A DNA stretch of 64,000 nucleotides from Amycolatopsis echigonensis (lineage in GTDB: Bacteria; Actinomycetota; Actinomycetes; Mycobacteriales; Pseudonocardiaceae), in assembly GCF_014174495.1 (NCBI RefSeq), contig NZ_JACJHR010000038.1, positions 1-64,000 of the forward strand. The letters run 5' to 3'. Shown here in pieces: positions 34,551-45,859 of the stretch. Every line of letters begins with the position of its first letter. Positions within the stretch are counted from its first letter, which is position 1. The position numbers and the translations under genes are program-made. Under the pieces are notes generated by a model that saw only the letters and a list, made by a program, of their open reading frames with translations, made no database searches and was not told the origin of the DNA.

Positions 34551-35366
34551 TCAGTCTTTGACGGCGCCGCTGGTCAGCCCGGCGACCACGTAGCGCTGGG
34601 CGACGACGAGCAGCACCGCCGCGGGGATCGCGGCGAGCACGGCGGTGGCCATGACCCCGTTCCAGTCGGCGGACTGGTTGCCGACGAAGCGGTAGATGCC
34701 GACCGTGATGGGCTCGAACGACTGCCCGGTGGTGAGGGTGACGGCGAAGAGGAAATCCGCCCAGGCGAACAGGAACGAGAACAGCCCGGCGGTGACCAGC
34801 GCGTTGCGGCTGACCGGGAGGATGATCGAAAAGAACGTGCGCCAGTACCCGGCTCCGTCCACCCGGGACGCCTCGGCGAGTTCCTTCGGCACGGAGATCA
34901 TGAACGCGCGCAGCAGCAGGATGGCGAACGGGATGGTCGCGGTGGAGTCGGCGAGCACCAGTCCGAGGTAGTTGTCGATCAGGCCGAGATTGCTGAACAC
35001 GGTGTAGAGCGCGTTGGCCATCACGATGCCGGGGATCATCTGCACGATCAGCAGCACGAACACCAGGACCGGCCCGCCGCGCAGTTTCAGCTGCGCCAGC
35101 GCGTAGGCCGCCGGGGCGGCCACGACCAGCGACACCAGCACCGTGCCCGCCGCGACGACGATGCTGGACGCCAGGTTCGGCCCCTGCGTGGCGAGGGCCT
35201 TCCGGTATCCGTCGAGGGTGCCGCCGACCGGGAAGAACGCCGGGTCCGGGCGCAGCAGCGCGCCGCTCGGCTGCAAGGAGGCGTTGACCATCCAGTACAG
35301 CGGGAACAGCAGGACGGCGACGATGACGACGCCGAGCACGGTGCGGAGCCAGTTGCGGGCGGTCAT
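34551..35366 (-). CDS. carbohydrate ABC transporter permease, MalG type
   Basis: 271-aa inner-membrane permease with about six helices. The EAA loop is EASRVDGAGYWRTFFSIILP. The start ATG overlaps the stop of the MalF-type gene (ATGA), so the two permeases are coupled. It pairs with that protein in the CUT1 family of di/oligosaccharide importers. No ATPase gene is in the operon; such systems commonly share an MsiK-type ATPase encoded elsewhere. Confidence 0.92.
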   Translation of the reverse strand: MTARNWLRTVLGVVIVAVLLFPLYWMVNASLQPSGALLRPDPAFFPVGGTLDGYRKALATQGPNLASSIVVAAGTVLVSLVVAAPAAYALAQLKLRGGPVLVFVLLIVQMIPGIVMANALYTVFSNLGLIDNYLGLVLADSTATIPFAILLLRAFMISVPKELAEASRVDGAGYWRTFFSIILPVSRNALVTAGLFSFLFAWADFLFAVTLTTGQSFEPITVGIYRFVGNQSADWNGVMATAVLAAIPAAVLLVVAQRYVVAGLTSGAVKD

Positions 35367-36298
35367 GCGGCCGTCTCCGAGAGCGTCGCCTTCGCCGAGC
35401 GAAGGTAGAGGAAGCCGAACAGCGTGGCGACGACGATCAGGATGTTGCCCACCGCGGCGCCCTGGCCGAACGCGAAGTCGTGGAAGGACAGCCGGTAGGA
35501 CCAGGTGGTGAGCGTCTGTGTCGCGTTGGCCGGGCCGCCGCCGGTGATCACCATGATCACGTCGAACACCTTGATCGTGTAGACCAGCCCCAGCATCAGC
35601 ACGATGCCGGTGACCGGCCGCAGCAGCGGCCACGTGACGTGCCGGAACCGCTGCCAGGGCCCGGCTCCGTCGAGTTCGGCGGCCTCGTACAGCGAAGCCG
35701 GGACGGCCCGCAGCCCGCCGTGCAGGATGACGAGGTTGAACGGGATGCCGATCCAGATGTTGGCGAGGATCACCGCGGGCAGCGCCCAGCCGGTCCCGGT
35801 CAGCCACGGCACCGGGTCGAACCCGAGCGCGCGCAGGCCGGCGTTGAGCACGCCGTGGTCGGTGTCGAACATCCACCCCCACACCGCGCCGCTGACCACC
35901 AGCGGCAGCAGCCAGGGCAGCAGGAGCAGCGAACGCAGCAGCGCGCTGCCGAGGAAGCGGCCGTTGAAGAACACCGCCAGCGCCAGGCCGATGGTGAACT
36001 GGAAGACCAGCGAGCCGACCGTGAACAGCACGGTGTTCAGCGCCGTGGCCGGGAACAGGGGATTGCTCAGCACCGCGGCGTAATTGTCGAGGCCGACGAA
36101 CGGCGCCTGTCCGGTGTAGAACGACTTGACCGTGTAGTCCTGGGTGCTCATCACGACATTGGCGACCAAGGGGTAGCCGAAGAACAGCCCCACGTAGGCC
36201 AGTGCCGGGAGCAGGAAGCCGAGCGCTGCCCAGTTGCCGCGGCGCGGGCGGCGGACCGGGCGCGCCGCGGCGGCCGGACGGGCGGCGGCGAGGGTCAC
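35363..36298 (-). CDS. carbohydrate ABC transporter permease, MalF type
   Basis: 311-aa membrane permease. A basic N-terminal tail is followed by six helices. The EAA motif is EAAELDGAGPWQRFRHVTWP. The GTG start at 36298 overlaps the stop of the binding-protein gene (GTGA). The longer open frame upstream is antisense-like and rejected. It forms the translocation pore with the MalG-type partner. Confidence 0.92.
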   Translation of the reverse strand: MTLAAARPAAAARPVRRPRRGNWAALGFLLPALAYVGLFFGYPLVANVVMSTQDYTVKSFYTGQAPFVGLDNYAAVLSNPLFPATALNTVLFTVGSLVFQFTIGLALAVFFNGRFLGSALLRSLLLLPWLLPLVVSGAVWGWMFDTDHGVLNAGLRALGFDPVPWLTGTGWALPAVILANIWIGIPFNLVILHGGLRAVPASLYEAAELDGAGPWQRFRHVTWPLLRPVTGIVLMLGLVYTIKVFDVIMVITGGGPANATQTLTTWSYRLSFHDFAFGQGAAVGNILIVVATLFGFLYLRSAKATLSETAA

Positions 36299-37524
36299 GA
36301 CCCGCTCGCTTGCTGCGCGGTCTTGAGCGCCTGCTCGGGCGGCTGCTTGCCGGTCAGCGCGGCCTGCAGGGCGTCGGCCAGCGCCTGGGAGACCTTCGGG
36401 TACTTCTCGCCGAGTTCGGCGGTGCGGGACCGCGCGGTGTCGACCTCGTTGACGAAGGCCTGCATCTCCGGCTGGCTCGCGGCGAACTTCTCGGCGACCG
36501 CGGTCTTCGACGGGACGTAGGCGTGGGCCTTGCTCCACTGCACCATGACCGGTTCGGACAGGACGCAGGACAGCACCTTGCCCGCGGCCTGCTGGCCCGC
36601 GCCGCCGGTGGCCGGGATCGCGCCGACCTCGCCGCCGAGCGCGACCACCGGCTTGCCGCCCGCGTGCGGCACCGGGATCGTCACCACGCCGTAGTGCAGC
36701 GACTTCTGCTCGTCGAGGCGGGCGAGGTTCCACGAGCCGTTGATCATCATCGCCGCGTTGCCCGCGACGAACTGGTCGGCCACGTCGTTCTGGTTCCAGC
36801 TGACCACGGACTTCGACGCCGAACCGGAGTTCACCAGGTCCGTCAGGTACTGGAGGGCCTGAACGGCTTCCGGAGAGTCCACTCGGGACAGATCGGCGCC
36901 GTTGCTCCAGAAGAACGGAAGATACTGCCAGGCGCCTTCCTCGGACGGGATCGCGGAGAAGGCGAGGCCGTACTTGCCGGCCTTGGTGAGCTTCGCGGCG
37001 GCGGCCTTGAGGTCGTCCCAGGTTTTCGGCGGTTCCACTCCGGCCGCGGCGAGCTGGTCCTTGTTGTACACCAGCGCGAGGCCGTTCACGCCGGGCGCGA
37101 GGCCGTAGACCTTGTCCTGGTAGGTGCCGGCCTTGACGATGCTGGGGTAGTAGCCGTCGGTGCTGATGCCGTAGTCGGTCAGCGGCGTCAGCGCGCCCGT
37201 CGCGGCGATCTGCTGCAGCGTGGGGTTGTCGGTGAACAGCAGGTTCGGCAGGGACTTGGAACTGGCTCCCTGCAGGATCTTCGGCAGCATCTGGTCGGTC
37301 GGCACCTTCTGCCGCTGCACCTTGACCCCGGTCTGCGCGGAGCAGGTGTCGAGGATCTTCTGCCACGCGGCCGAACCCTGTTCGTCGGCGTAGTAGTCGA
37401 GTTCGGTGATCGACGCCGCTGCCGCTCCGGAGGAGTCCGACGCGGACGGCGCGGGGGCGGGACTGCAGGCGGCCAGGAGCGCGAGGCCGGCGCCCAGGAC
37501 GAGGACACGGCGGACTGGGGACAT
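36295..37524 (-). CDS. sugar ABC transporter substrate-binding lipoprotein
   Basis: 409-aa extracellular solute-binding protein (family 1). The lipobox LLAACS places the lipidated Cys at residue 20. The fold shows typical motifs, such as TWDDLKAAAAKLTKAGKYGL and AMMINGSWNLARL. AGGAG lies 7 nt before the ATG. Genomic neighbours (GH31, GH3, GH12) suggest it captures beta-glucan or xyloglucan oligosaccharides. Confidence 0.92.
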   Translation of the reverse strand: MSPVRRVLVLGAGLALLAACSPAPAPSASDSSGAAAASITELDYYADEQGSAAWQKILDTCSAQTGVKVQRQKVPTDQMLPKILQGASSKSLPNLLFTDNPTLQQIAATGALTPLTDYGISTDGYYPSIVKAGTYQDKVYGLAPGVNGLALVYNKDQLAAAGVEPPKTWDDLKAAAAKLTKAGKYGLAFSAIPSEEGAWQYLPFFWSNGADLSRVDSPEAVQALQYLTDLVNSGSASKSVVSWNQNDVADQFVAGNAAMMINGSWNLARLDEQKSLHYGVVTIPVPHAGGKPVVALGGEVGAIPATGGAGQQAAGKVLSCVLSEPVMVQWSKAHAYVPSKTAVAEKFAASQPEMQAFVNEVDTARSRTAELGEKYPKVSQALADALQAALTGKQPPEQALKTAQQASGS

Positions 37525-37551
37525 GGAAGTACTCCTCGGGCGGAAGGGGAT

Positions 37552-38559
37552 TCAGGAGCGCGGGGCGGCGGTGCTCTCGCGGCGGGTCAGCCGGGGCGAG
37601 AGCAGCCGGACTTCGGGTGCGGTGTGCCCGCCCAGCTGGCGGACCACCATTTCAACGGCGAGCGTGCCGACCGGTTCGGCCGGTATCGCCACCGTGGTGA
37701 GCCGGACCGCGTGGTGCTCGGCCATCGTGTCCGGGCAGACCGCGACGACGGAGACGTCCTCCGGGACGCGCAGGCCCCGGTGGCGCAGCTCCGACAACAG
37801 GCCGGGCAGCACGGCCTCGTTGTGCACCACCAGCCCGGTCGGCGCCGGCCCCTCGTCGAACAGGGCGTCGAGACAGGTGCGCATGGCCTCGTAGGAATGC
37901 GCGCACGGGCGCGTGCTGACCGCGAGCCCGTGCTCCCGCGCCGTCTCGGTGAAACCGCGCAGGAACCGGGGCGCATAACTGGTTCCGCGTTCGTAGACCG
38001 CGGGGGAGGGCCCGACGAGCGCGATCCGGCGGTGGCCGAGTTCGGCCAGATGCCGCGCCGACAGCGAACCCGCCGCCGCGAAGTCCAGGTCGACGCAGGT
38101 GAGGCCGTCCGGATGGTCCGGGACGCCGATGAGCACCACCGGCCGGTCCAGCGCCAGCAGCATCGGCACCCGCGGGTCGGCGGCTTCGACGTCCATCACC
38201 AGGAGCGCGTCGGCCAGCGCCGAGGAGGCGACGCGCTGCAGTGCTGCCGGTCCTTCGTCCTTGGTGAGCAGCAGCAGGTCGTAGTCGTGCGCGCGGGCCG
38301 CGGTGGCCGCGGAAGCGATGAACTCCATGACGACCGAGACATTGAGGTCGGTGCGCAGCGGGACGACCACGGCGAGCACGTTCGTCTTGCTGCTGGCCAG
38401 CGCTCTCGCCCCGGCATGCGGGTGGTAGCCGAGTTTGCGGATGTTCTCCTCGACGAGCCGGCGCGTCTTCGGGGAGATCGCCCGCTTGCCGCTGATCACG
38501 TAGGACACCGTGCTGGGCGCCACGCCCGCCGCTTCGGCGACGTCGTTGATCGTGACCAT
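37552..38559 (-). CDS. LacI-family transcriptional regulator
   Basis: 335-aa repressor. The N-terminal helix-turn-helix (INDVAEAAGVAPSTVSYVIS) and hinge region (KLGYHPHAGARALASSKTN) precede a sugar-binding periplasmic-type domain. AAGGAGG lies 7 nt upstream of the ATG. It is first gene of the operon with the ABC transporter and GH31 and faces the GH3 gene across a 323-bp region rich in TCGA half-sites, so it probably represses both directions until an oligosaccharide binds. Confidence 0.92.
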   Translation of the reverse strand: MVTINDVAEAAGVAPSTVSYVISGKRAISPKTRRLVEENIRKLGYHPHAGARALASSKTNVLAVVVPLRTDLNVSVVMEFIASAATAARAHDYDLLLLTKDEGPAALQRVASSALADALLVMDVEAADPRVPMLLALDRPVVLIGVPDHPDGLTCVDLDFAAAGSLSARHLAELGHRRIALVGPSPAVYERGTSYAPRFLRGFTETAREHGLAVSTRPCAHSYEAMRTCLDALFDEGPAPTGLVVHNEAVLPGLLSELRHRGLRVPEDVSVVAVCPDTMAEHHAVRLTTVAIPAEPVGTLAVEMVVRQLGGHTAPEVRLLSPRLTRRESTAAPRS

Positions 38560-38592
38560 GCACGGCCTCCTTGCCGGGGATCTCGGTTCGCT

Positions 38593-38608
38593 GTCGAAGC
38601 GCATCGAC
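38593..38608. promoter_or_regulatory. putative LacI operator O2, upstream of lacI-family gene
   Basis: GTCGAAGCGCATCGAC is a 16-bp near-palindrome centred on CG, 34-49 nt upstream of the regulator's start. It shares TCGAAnCGnnTCGAC with the 38847-38860 site and would allow autoregulation. Confidence 0.5.
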
Positions 38609-38656
38609 GGGACACAACGTAAGCCAGCGACCCGCCGAAGACAAGCGTCGTCGCGC

Positions 38657-38701
38657 AATTCGACAGAATCGACGCGCGGGCCGCCTGTCGAAATTGTCGA
38701 A
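38657..38701. promoter_or_regulatory. cluster of TCGA half-sites in the LacI/GH3 intergenic region
   Basis: TTCGACA (38659-38665), ATCGAC (38668-38673) and two TGTCGAA copies (38686-38692 and 38695-38701) form an imperfect inverted pair. The whole 323-bp region (38560-38882) has no gene. These are candidate extra contacts for the LacI-family regulator. Confidence 0.4.
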
Positions 38702-38846
38702 TGCGCCAGGCCTGGGCATTTCCCCAGGTGGAGAGCCGCTGGGCCGACTGCGGGAATCTCCGGCGGCGCACCTTGACCGCCGCGCGAACGGACTGCGATA
38801 GTCCTCGGCAATTCCCGATTCGCCGCGCTCCTTTTCCCGGAATTCA

Positions 38847-38860
38847 TCGAATCGATTCGA
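38847..38860. promoter_or_regulatory. putative LacI operator O1, upstream of GH3 gene
   Basis: TCGAATCGATTCGA is a perfect 14-bp palindrome with the central AAnCGnTT pattern typical of LacI-family operators. It ends 22 nt before the GH3 start, where a bound repressor would block transcription. Confidence 0.65.
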
Positions 38861-38882
38861 CGCCTGACCCGGAGGTCGGTTG

Positions 38883-41867
38883 ATGCGTCCCCCACTTTCC
38901 CGGCTCCTTCGCCGCGGCGCGCTGGTCGCGCTGGCCGTCACGCTCAGCGCGGGCGCCGCTCCCGCGCTCGCCGCGCCGCCCCCGCCGTTCCGAGATCCGG
39001 CGCGGCCGCTTGCGGCCCGGATCGACGACCTGCTGTCCCGGCTGACCCTGGACGAAAAGGTGTCGCTGCTGCACCAGTACCAGCCCGCGATCCCGCGGCT
39101 GGGCATCGGCATGTTCAAAACCGGGACCGAGGCCCTGCACGGCGTGGCGTGGTCCACCGACTACGCGGACAACGGCGCGGTCGTGACGGCGAACGGCACC
39201 GTCTTCCCGCAGGCGCTGGGGCTTGCGAGCACCTGGGACCCGGCGCTGATCAAGCAGGTCGGCGGCGCGGTCGGACAGGAGGCGCGCGGGTTCAACGCGG
39301 AGAATCCCTCGCTGTGGGGCCTGAATCTGTGGGCGCCGGTGGTGAACCTGCTGCGCGATCCGCGCTGGGGCCGCAACGAGGAGGGCTACTCCGAGGACCC
39401 GTACCTGACCGGGCAGATCTCGACCGCCTACGGCAAGGGCATCCAGGGCGACGACCCGCGCTATCTGCAAGCCGCGCCGACCCTGAAGCACTACCTCGCC
39501 TACAACAACGAGACGGACCGGACCACCAGCGATTCGATGGTCCCGCCGAAGATCCTGCACGACTACGACGAGCAGGCGTTCAAGCCCGCGCTGACCGCGG
39601 GCGCGGCCAACGGCGTGATGCCGTCGTACAACCTGGTGAACGGCAGGCCCAACACGGTCAGTCCCGACTTGAACACCGTGCTGCGGAAGTGGGCGCCGCA
39701 CGACCTCGCCGTGGTCAGCGACGCGGGCGCACCGTCCAATTTGGTCGATTCGGAGAAGTACTATCCGACCAAAGCCGAGGCGGACGCCGCGGCGATCAAG
39801 GCCGGGCTCGACAGCTTCACCGACAACGACACCAACGGGTCGATCACCGCCGCGGCCGTCAAAGAGGCGCTGAGCAAAGGCTTCCTGACGCTCGCGGACG
39901 TCGAAAACGCCGACCGGCACCTGCTTTCGCTGCGCTTCCGGCTCGGCGAATTCGACCCGCCGGGGAGCAACCCGTACGCCAGGATCACGCCCGCGGTGAT
40001 CAACTCGCCGCGGCACCAGGCGCTCGCCCGGAAAGCCGCCGACGAGCAGATGGTGCTGCTGCGCAACAACAACGGCGCGCTGCCGCTGAACGCCGCGAGC
40101 ACCAAGAAGATCGCGGTGGTCGGCCCGCTGTCGGACACGCTCTACACGGATTGGTACAGCGGTTCGCTGCCGTATCGGGTAACCCCGCTGCAGGGGATCA
40201 AGGAGCGGCTGGGCACCCAGGGGACAGTCGCGTCGGCGGAAGGCGTCGACCGGATCGCGCTCAAGAACCTCGGCACCGGCAAATATCTCACGGCGTCCGC
40301 CGACCCGGCCGGGGGCAAACTCGCCGAAGCGGCCACGACCGCCGGTCCGGCGCAGTCGTTCGACGTCTTCGACTGGGGCGCCGGCAAGAACACCCTTCGC
40401 ACGGTGGCCAACGGGAAGTACCTGAGCTACTCCGGCGGCGCCTTGGTCAACAACGCCCAGCAGCCCAACGGCTGGTACGTGCAGCAGCAGCTCAGGCTGG
40501 ACGCCCAGGCCGACGGGAGCTACGTGCTCGAATACGCCGGCAACGAAGTGACCGAATCCTGGTTCGGCAAGAACAAGTACGCGGTGGTCGGCGCGGACGG
40601 CACGCTCACGTTCAGCGCGGCGGATCCGGCGCGGGCGACCAAATTCGGCCGCGAGGTGCTCACCAGCGGGGTCGGCAGCGCGGTCGTCGCGGCACAAGGC
40701 GCCGACACGGCGGTGGTCGTCGTCGGCAGCATGCCGTTCATCAACGGCCGCGAGGCGAACGACCGCACCAGCACCGAGCTCGCTCCGGCGCAACAGGCGC
40801 TGGTCGACGCGGTCCGCAAGGCGAATCCGCACACCGTGGTCGTGCTGGAGAACAGCTACCCGACGACCGGCTGGGACACCAGCGGAGTCCCGGGCCTGCT
40901 CTGGACCACGCACGCCGGGCAGGAGACCGGGCACGCCGTCGCCGACGTGCTGTTCGGCGACGTCAACCCGAGCGGACGGCTGACCCAGACCTGGTACGCC
41001 TCGGACGCCGGCCTGCCGAACATGCTCGACTACGACATCTCGAAAACCGGCATGACGTACCAGTACTACCGCGGCGCCCCGCTGTTCCCGTTCGGCTACG
41101 GCCTGAGCTACACCGATTTCCGCTACAGCCGGCTCCGGATCGACCGGCCCGCGGTCGGCGCCGACGGGACTATCGCGGTCGACGTCGACGTGACCAACAC
41201 CGGCGGCCGGGCGGGCGCCGACGTGGTCCAGCTGTACTCCAGCGCCCGGGATTCGCGGGTCCAGCAGCCGTTGAAGCAGCTACGCGCGTTCAGCCGGGTG
41301 TCGCTCGAACCGGGGCAGACGAAGACCGTGCGGTTGTCGGTGAAGGCTTCCGACCTGGCTTTCTGGGACGTCACCCGGGGCAAGCCGGTGGTGGAGACCG
41401 GCGTCTACGACTTCTCGGTCGGCCGCTCGGCCGCGGATCTCGCGCAGACCCGGCCGGTGTTCGTCACCGGGGAGCGGATCCCCGCCCGCGACCTCGGCCG
41501 GGACACCCCGGCGGAGAACTTCGACGACTACCAGGGCATCACCCTGACCGACACCGCCAAAGCCAGCGGGACGTCCGTCGCGGGCGCGGCCGGCGGCTGG
41601 GTCGCGTTCAAGGACGCCGACCTCGGCCGGGGCGCGGCGAACTTCACCGCCTCAGTGTCCAAAGCGGACAGTGCGCCGGCGCGGATCACCGTGCGGATCG
41701 ACGATCCCGTCCGCGGCCGCGTGCTGGGCGCCGTGACCGTCGGCGGCACCGGCGGCAAATACACCTTCCAGACGGTCAGCGCCGCGCTGGCCCGGGCGAC
41801 CGGGCTGCACGACGTCTACCTCGAGTTCGACGGGCCGGTGACCGTGTCGAGTTTCCGGCTCGGCTGA
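38883..41867 (+). CDS. secreted glycoside hydrolase family 3 with inserted and C-terminal sugar-binding domains
   Basis: 994-aa exported enzyme. Signal peptide ~1-32 (ending PALAAPP), GH3 barrel ~40-340 with the nucleophile Asp in LAVVSDAGAPSNL, then the (alpha/beta)6 sandwich interrupted at ~455-600 by a beta-trefoil/fascin-like insert (ALKNLGTGKYLTASAD, TVANGKYLSYSGG). A fibronectin III-like domain (~750-860) and a CBM6-like module (~870-994) follow. Likely a beta-glucosidase or beta-xylosidase. The ATG at 38883 has GGAGG 7 nt upstream. Confidence 0.88.
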   Translation: MRPPLSRLLRRGALVALAVTLSAGAAPALAAPPPPFRDPARPLAARIDDLLSRLTLDEKVSLLHQYQPAIPRLGIGMFKTGTEALHGVAWSTDYADNGAVVTANGTVFPQALGLASTWDPALIKQVGGAVGQEARGFNAENPSLWGLNLWAPVVNLLRDPRWGRNEEGYSEDPYLTGQISTAYGKGIQGDDPRYLQAAPTLKHYLAYNNETDRTTSDSMVPPKILHDYDEQAFKPALTAGAANGVMPSYNLVNGRPNTVSPDLNTVLRKWAPHDLAVVSDAGAPSNLVDSEKYYPTKAEADAAAIKAGLDSFTDNDTNGSITAAAVKEALSKGFLTLADVENADRHLLSLRFRLGEFDPPGSNPYARITPAVINSPRHQALARKAADEQMVLLRNNNGALPLNAASTKKIAVVGPLSDTLYTDWYSGSLPYRVTPLQGIKERLGTQGTVASAEGVDRIALKNLGTGKYLTASADPAGGKLAEAATTAGPAQSFDVFDWGAGKNTLRTVANGKYLSYSGGALVNNAQQPNGWYVQQQLRLDAQADGSYVLEYAGNEVTESWFGKNKYAVVGADGTLTFSAADPARATKFGREVLTSGVGSAVVAAQGADTAVVVVGSMPFINGREANDRTSTELAPAQQALVDAVRKANPHTVVVLENSYPTTGWDTSGVPGLLWTTHAGQETGHAVADVLFGDVNPSGRLTQTWYASDAGLPNMLDYDISKTGMTYQYYRGAPLFPFGYGLSYTDFRYSRLRIDRPAVGADGTIAVDVDVTNTGGRAGADVVQLYSSARDSRVQQPLKQLRAFSRVSLEPGQTKTVRLSVKASDLAFWDVTRGKPVVETGVYDFSVGRSAADLAQTRPVFVTGERIPARDLGRDTPAENFDDYQGITLTDTAKASGTSVAGAAGGWVAFKDADLGRGAANFTASVSKADSAPARITVRIDDPVRGRVLGAVTVGGTGGKYTFQTVSAALARATGLHDVYLEFDGPVTVSSFRLG

Positions 41868-41927
41868 TCCGCGGTCCCTCGCAGGAGAACCGATCCGGGC
41901 GGACGCCGTCCGGGAAAGGAAGGAATC

Positions 41928-42620
41928 ATGCACAAAGCCGTGCGCTCCCTCGTGGTCTCGCTGACCGCCGTCGCGCTCGCGGCCGGCACGGCGGGGGCGG
42001 CCGAGGCCGCCGCCTGGTCGTCGTCGGACAAATACGCGAGCTGGTCCAACGGCGGCTACACCGTCCGCAACGACGTGTGGGGCAGCGGGGCCGGCCCGCA
42101 AACCATCTGGGCCAACTCCTACAGCAACTTCGGCGTCTATTCCGACCAGCCGAACACCGGGGGAGTGAAGTCCTACCCGCATTCGGCTAAGAACGTCGGC
42201 CGGAAGCTCAGCGCGCTGCGCTCGGTCTCCAGCAGCTTCAACGTCAGCCGGCCGGGCAGCGGCTCCTACGAAAGCACGTACGACATCTGGGCCGAGAACA
42301 ACGCCTACGAAATCATGCTCTGGATGAACAAACAGGGTGCGGTCGGCCCGATCGGCACCAAGCAGACCACGGTGACCGTCGGCGGGCACACCTGGGACGT
42401 CTACCAAGGATCGAACGGCGGCAACGCGGTCTTCTCGTTCCTGCGGACGTCGAACACCGACGCCGGATCGGTCGACGTGCTGGCCGTGCTGAACTGGATC
42501 AAGGCACGCGGCTGGTTCGGCGACGTCACCCTGGGCGAGGTGCAGTTCGGCTTCGAGATCACCTCGTCGGCCGGCGGGATGAACTTCACCGCCAACAGCT
42601 ATTCGGTGTCTTCCTCCTGA
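41928..42620 (+). CDS. secreted glycoside hydrolase family 12 endoglucanase/xyloglucanase
   Basis: 230-aa secreted enzyme: a signal peptide of ~28 residues, then one GH12 beta-jelly-roll. The nucleophile Glu lies in ENNAYEIMLWMN and the acid/base Glu in VQFGFEITSSAGG. GH12 enzymes cut beta-1,4-glucan backbones of cellulose, mixed glucan or xyloglucan. No carbohydrate-binding module is attached. GGAAAGGAAGG precedes the ATG. It lies 60 nt after the GH3 gene, probably in the same transcript. Confidence 0.92.
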   Translation: MHKAVRSLVVSLTAVALAAGTAGAAEAAAWSSSDKYASWSNGGYTVRNDVWGSGAGPQTIWANSYSNFGVYSDQPNTGGVKSYPHSAKNVGRKLSALRSVSSSFNVSRPGSGSYESTYDIWAENNAYEIMLWMNKQGAVGPIGTKQTTVTVGGHTWDVYQGSNGGNAVFSFLRTSNTDAGSVDVLAVLNWIKARGWFGDVTLGEVQFGFEITSSAGGMNFTANSYSVSSS

Positions 42621-42642
42621 CCGAGCGCTGAGAGAACGCACT

Positions 42643-42676
42643 GAGGCCCGCCCCCGCGGCTGCGGGAGCGGGCCTC
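42643..42676. terminator. bidirectional terminator between GH12 and acn
   Basis: GAGGCCCGC (42643-42651) pairs with GCGGGCCTC (42668-42676), with an inner CCGC/GCGG helix. It separates the convergent GH12 and aconitase genes. Confidence 0.7.
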
Positions 42677-42691
42677 GATGCGCGTGCTAGG

Positions 42692-45499
<2,808 letters not shown>

Positions 45500-45859
45500 G
45501 TCTAACTCCAGTGGCATGGATTCCACGCCGCAGCCGGCGTTTCCTCCCGGGTCAGTTCGGTGTCGTATCCGGGTCGTCGGGTCGACCCTGGCGAGTCTTG
45601 CGCACCCCCACCGTAGGACCGGAACCGGGAGGGCACACCTCGTCTTCTCGACCCAAACAGTACGCGTGTCCTGTATTTCGTTCAAGACGACACGCGGAGT
45701 GACGTGCGCCATCCGGACACGCCGTCCCCTCAGGTCCCCCGAACAGGGGAAATGATCTCCGCGGTGTGTAAGTTCTTCCTGAGGCTTGTGATAGTGGTGT
45801 GACTGCAGTGGTACGCGGTGTGCCCGGAACGCGGCAGCCGGTGAGCGGAGGTGGCGGGC
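45500..45859. other. divergent acn/ripA-like intergenic region
   Basis: About 360 bp without a gene. It carries the promoters of acn (left) and the NlpC/P60 gene (right), and the AcnR-type operator at 45658-45673. Small open frames inside it have no ribosome sites or resemblance to known proteins. Confidence 0.6.
45658..45673. promoter_or_regulatory. putative AcnR operator upstream of acn
   Basis: CAGTACGCGTGTCCTG; its reverse complement CAGGACACGCGTACTG fits the corynebacterial AcnR consensus CAGNACnnncGTACTG at every fixed position. It lies upstream of the acn start in the divergent region. The consensus is recalled from the literature; binding here is inferred. Confidence 0.7.
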
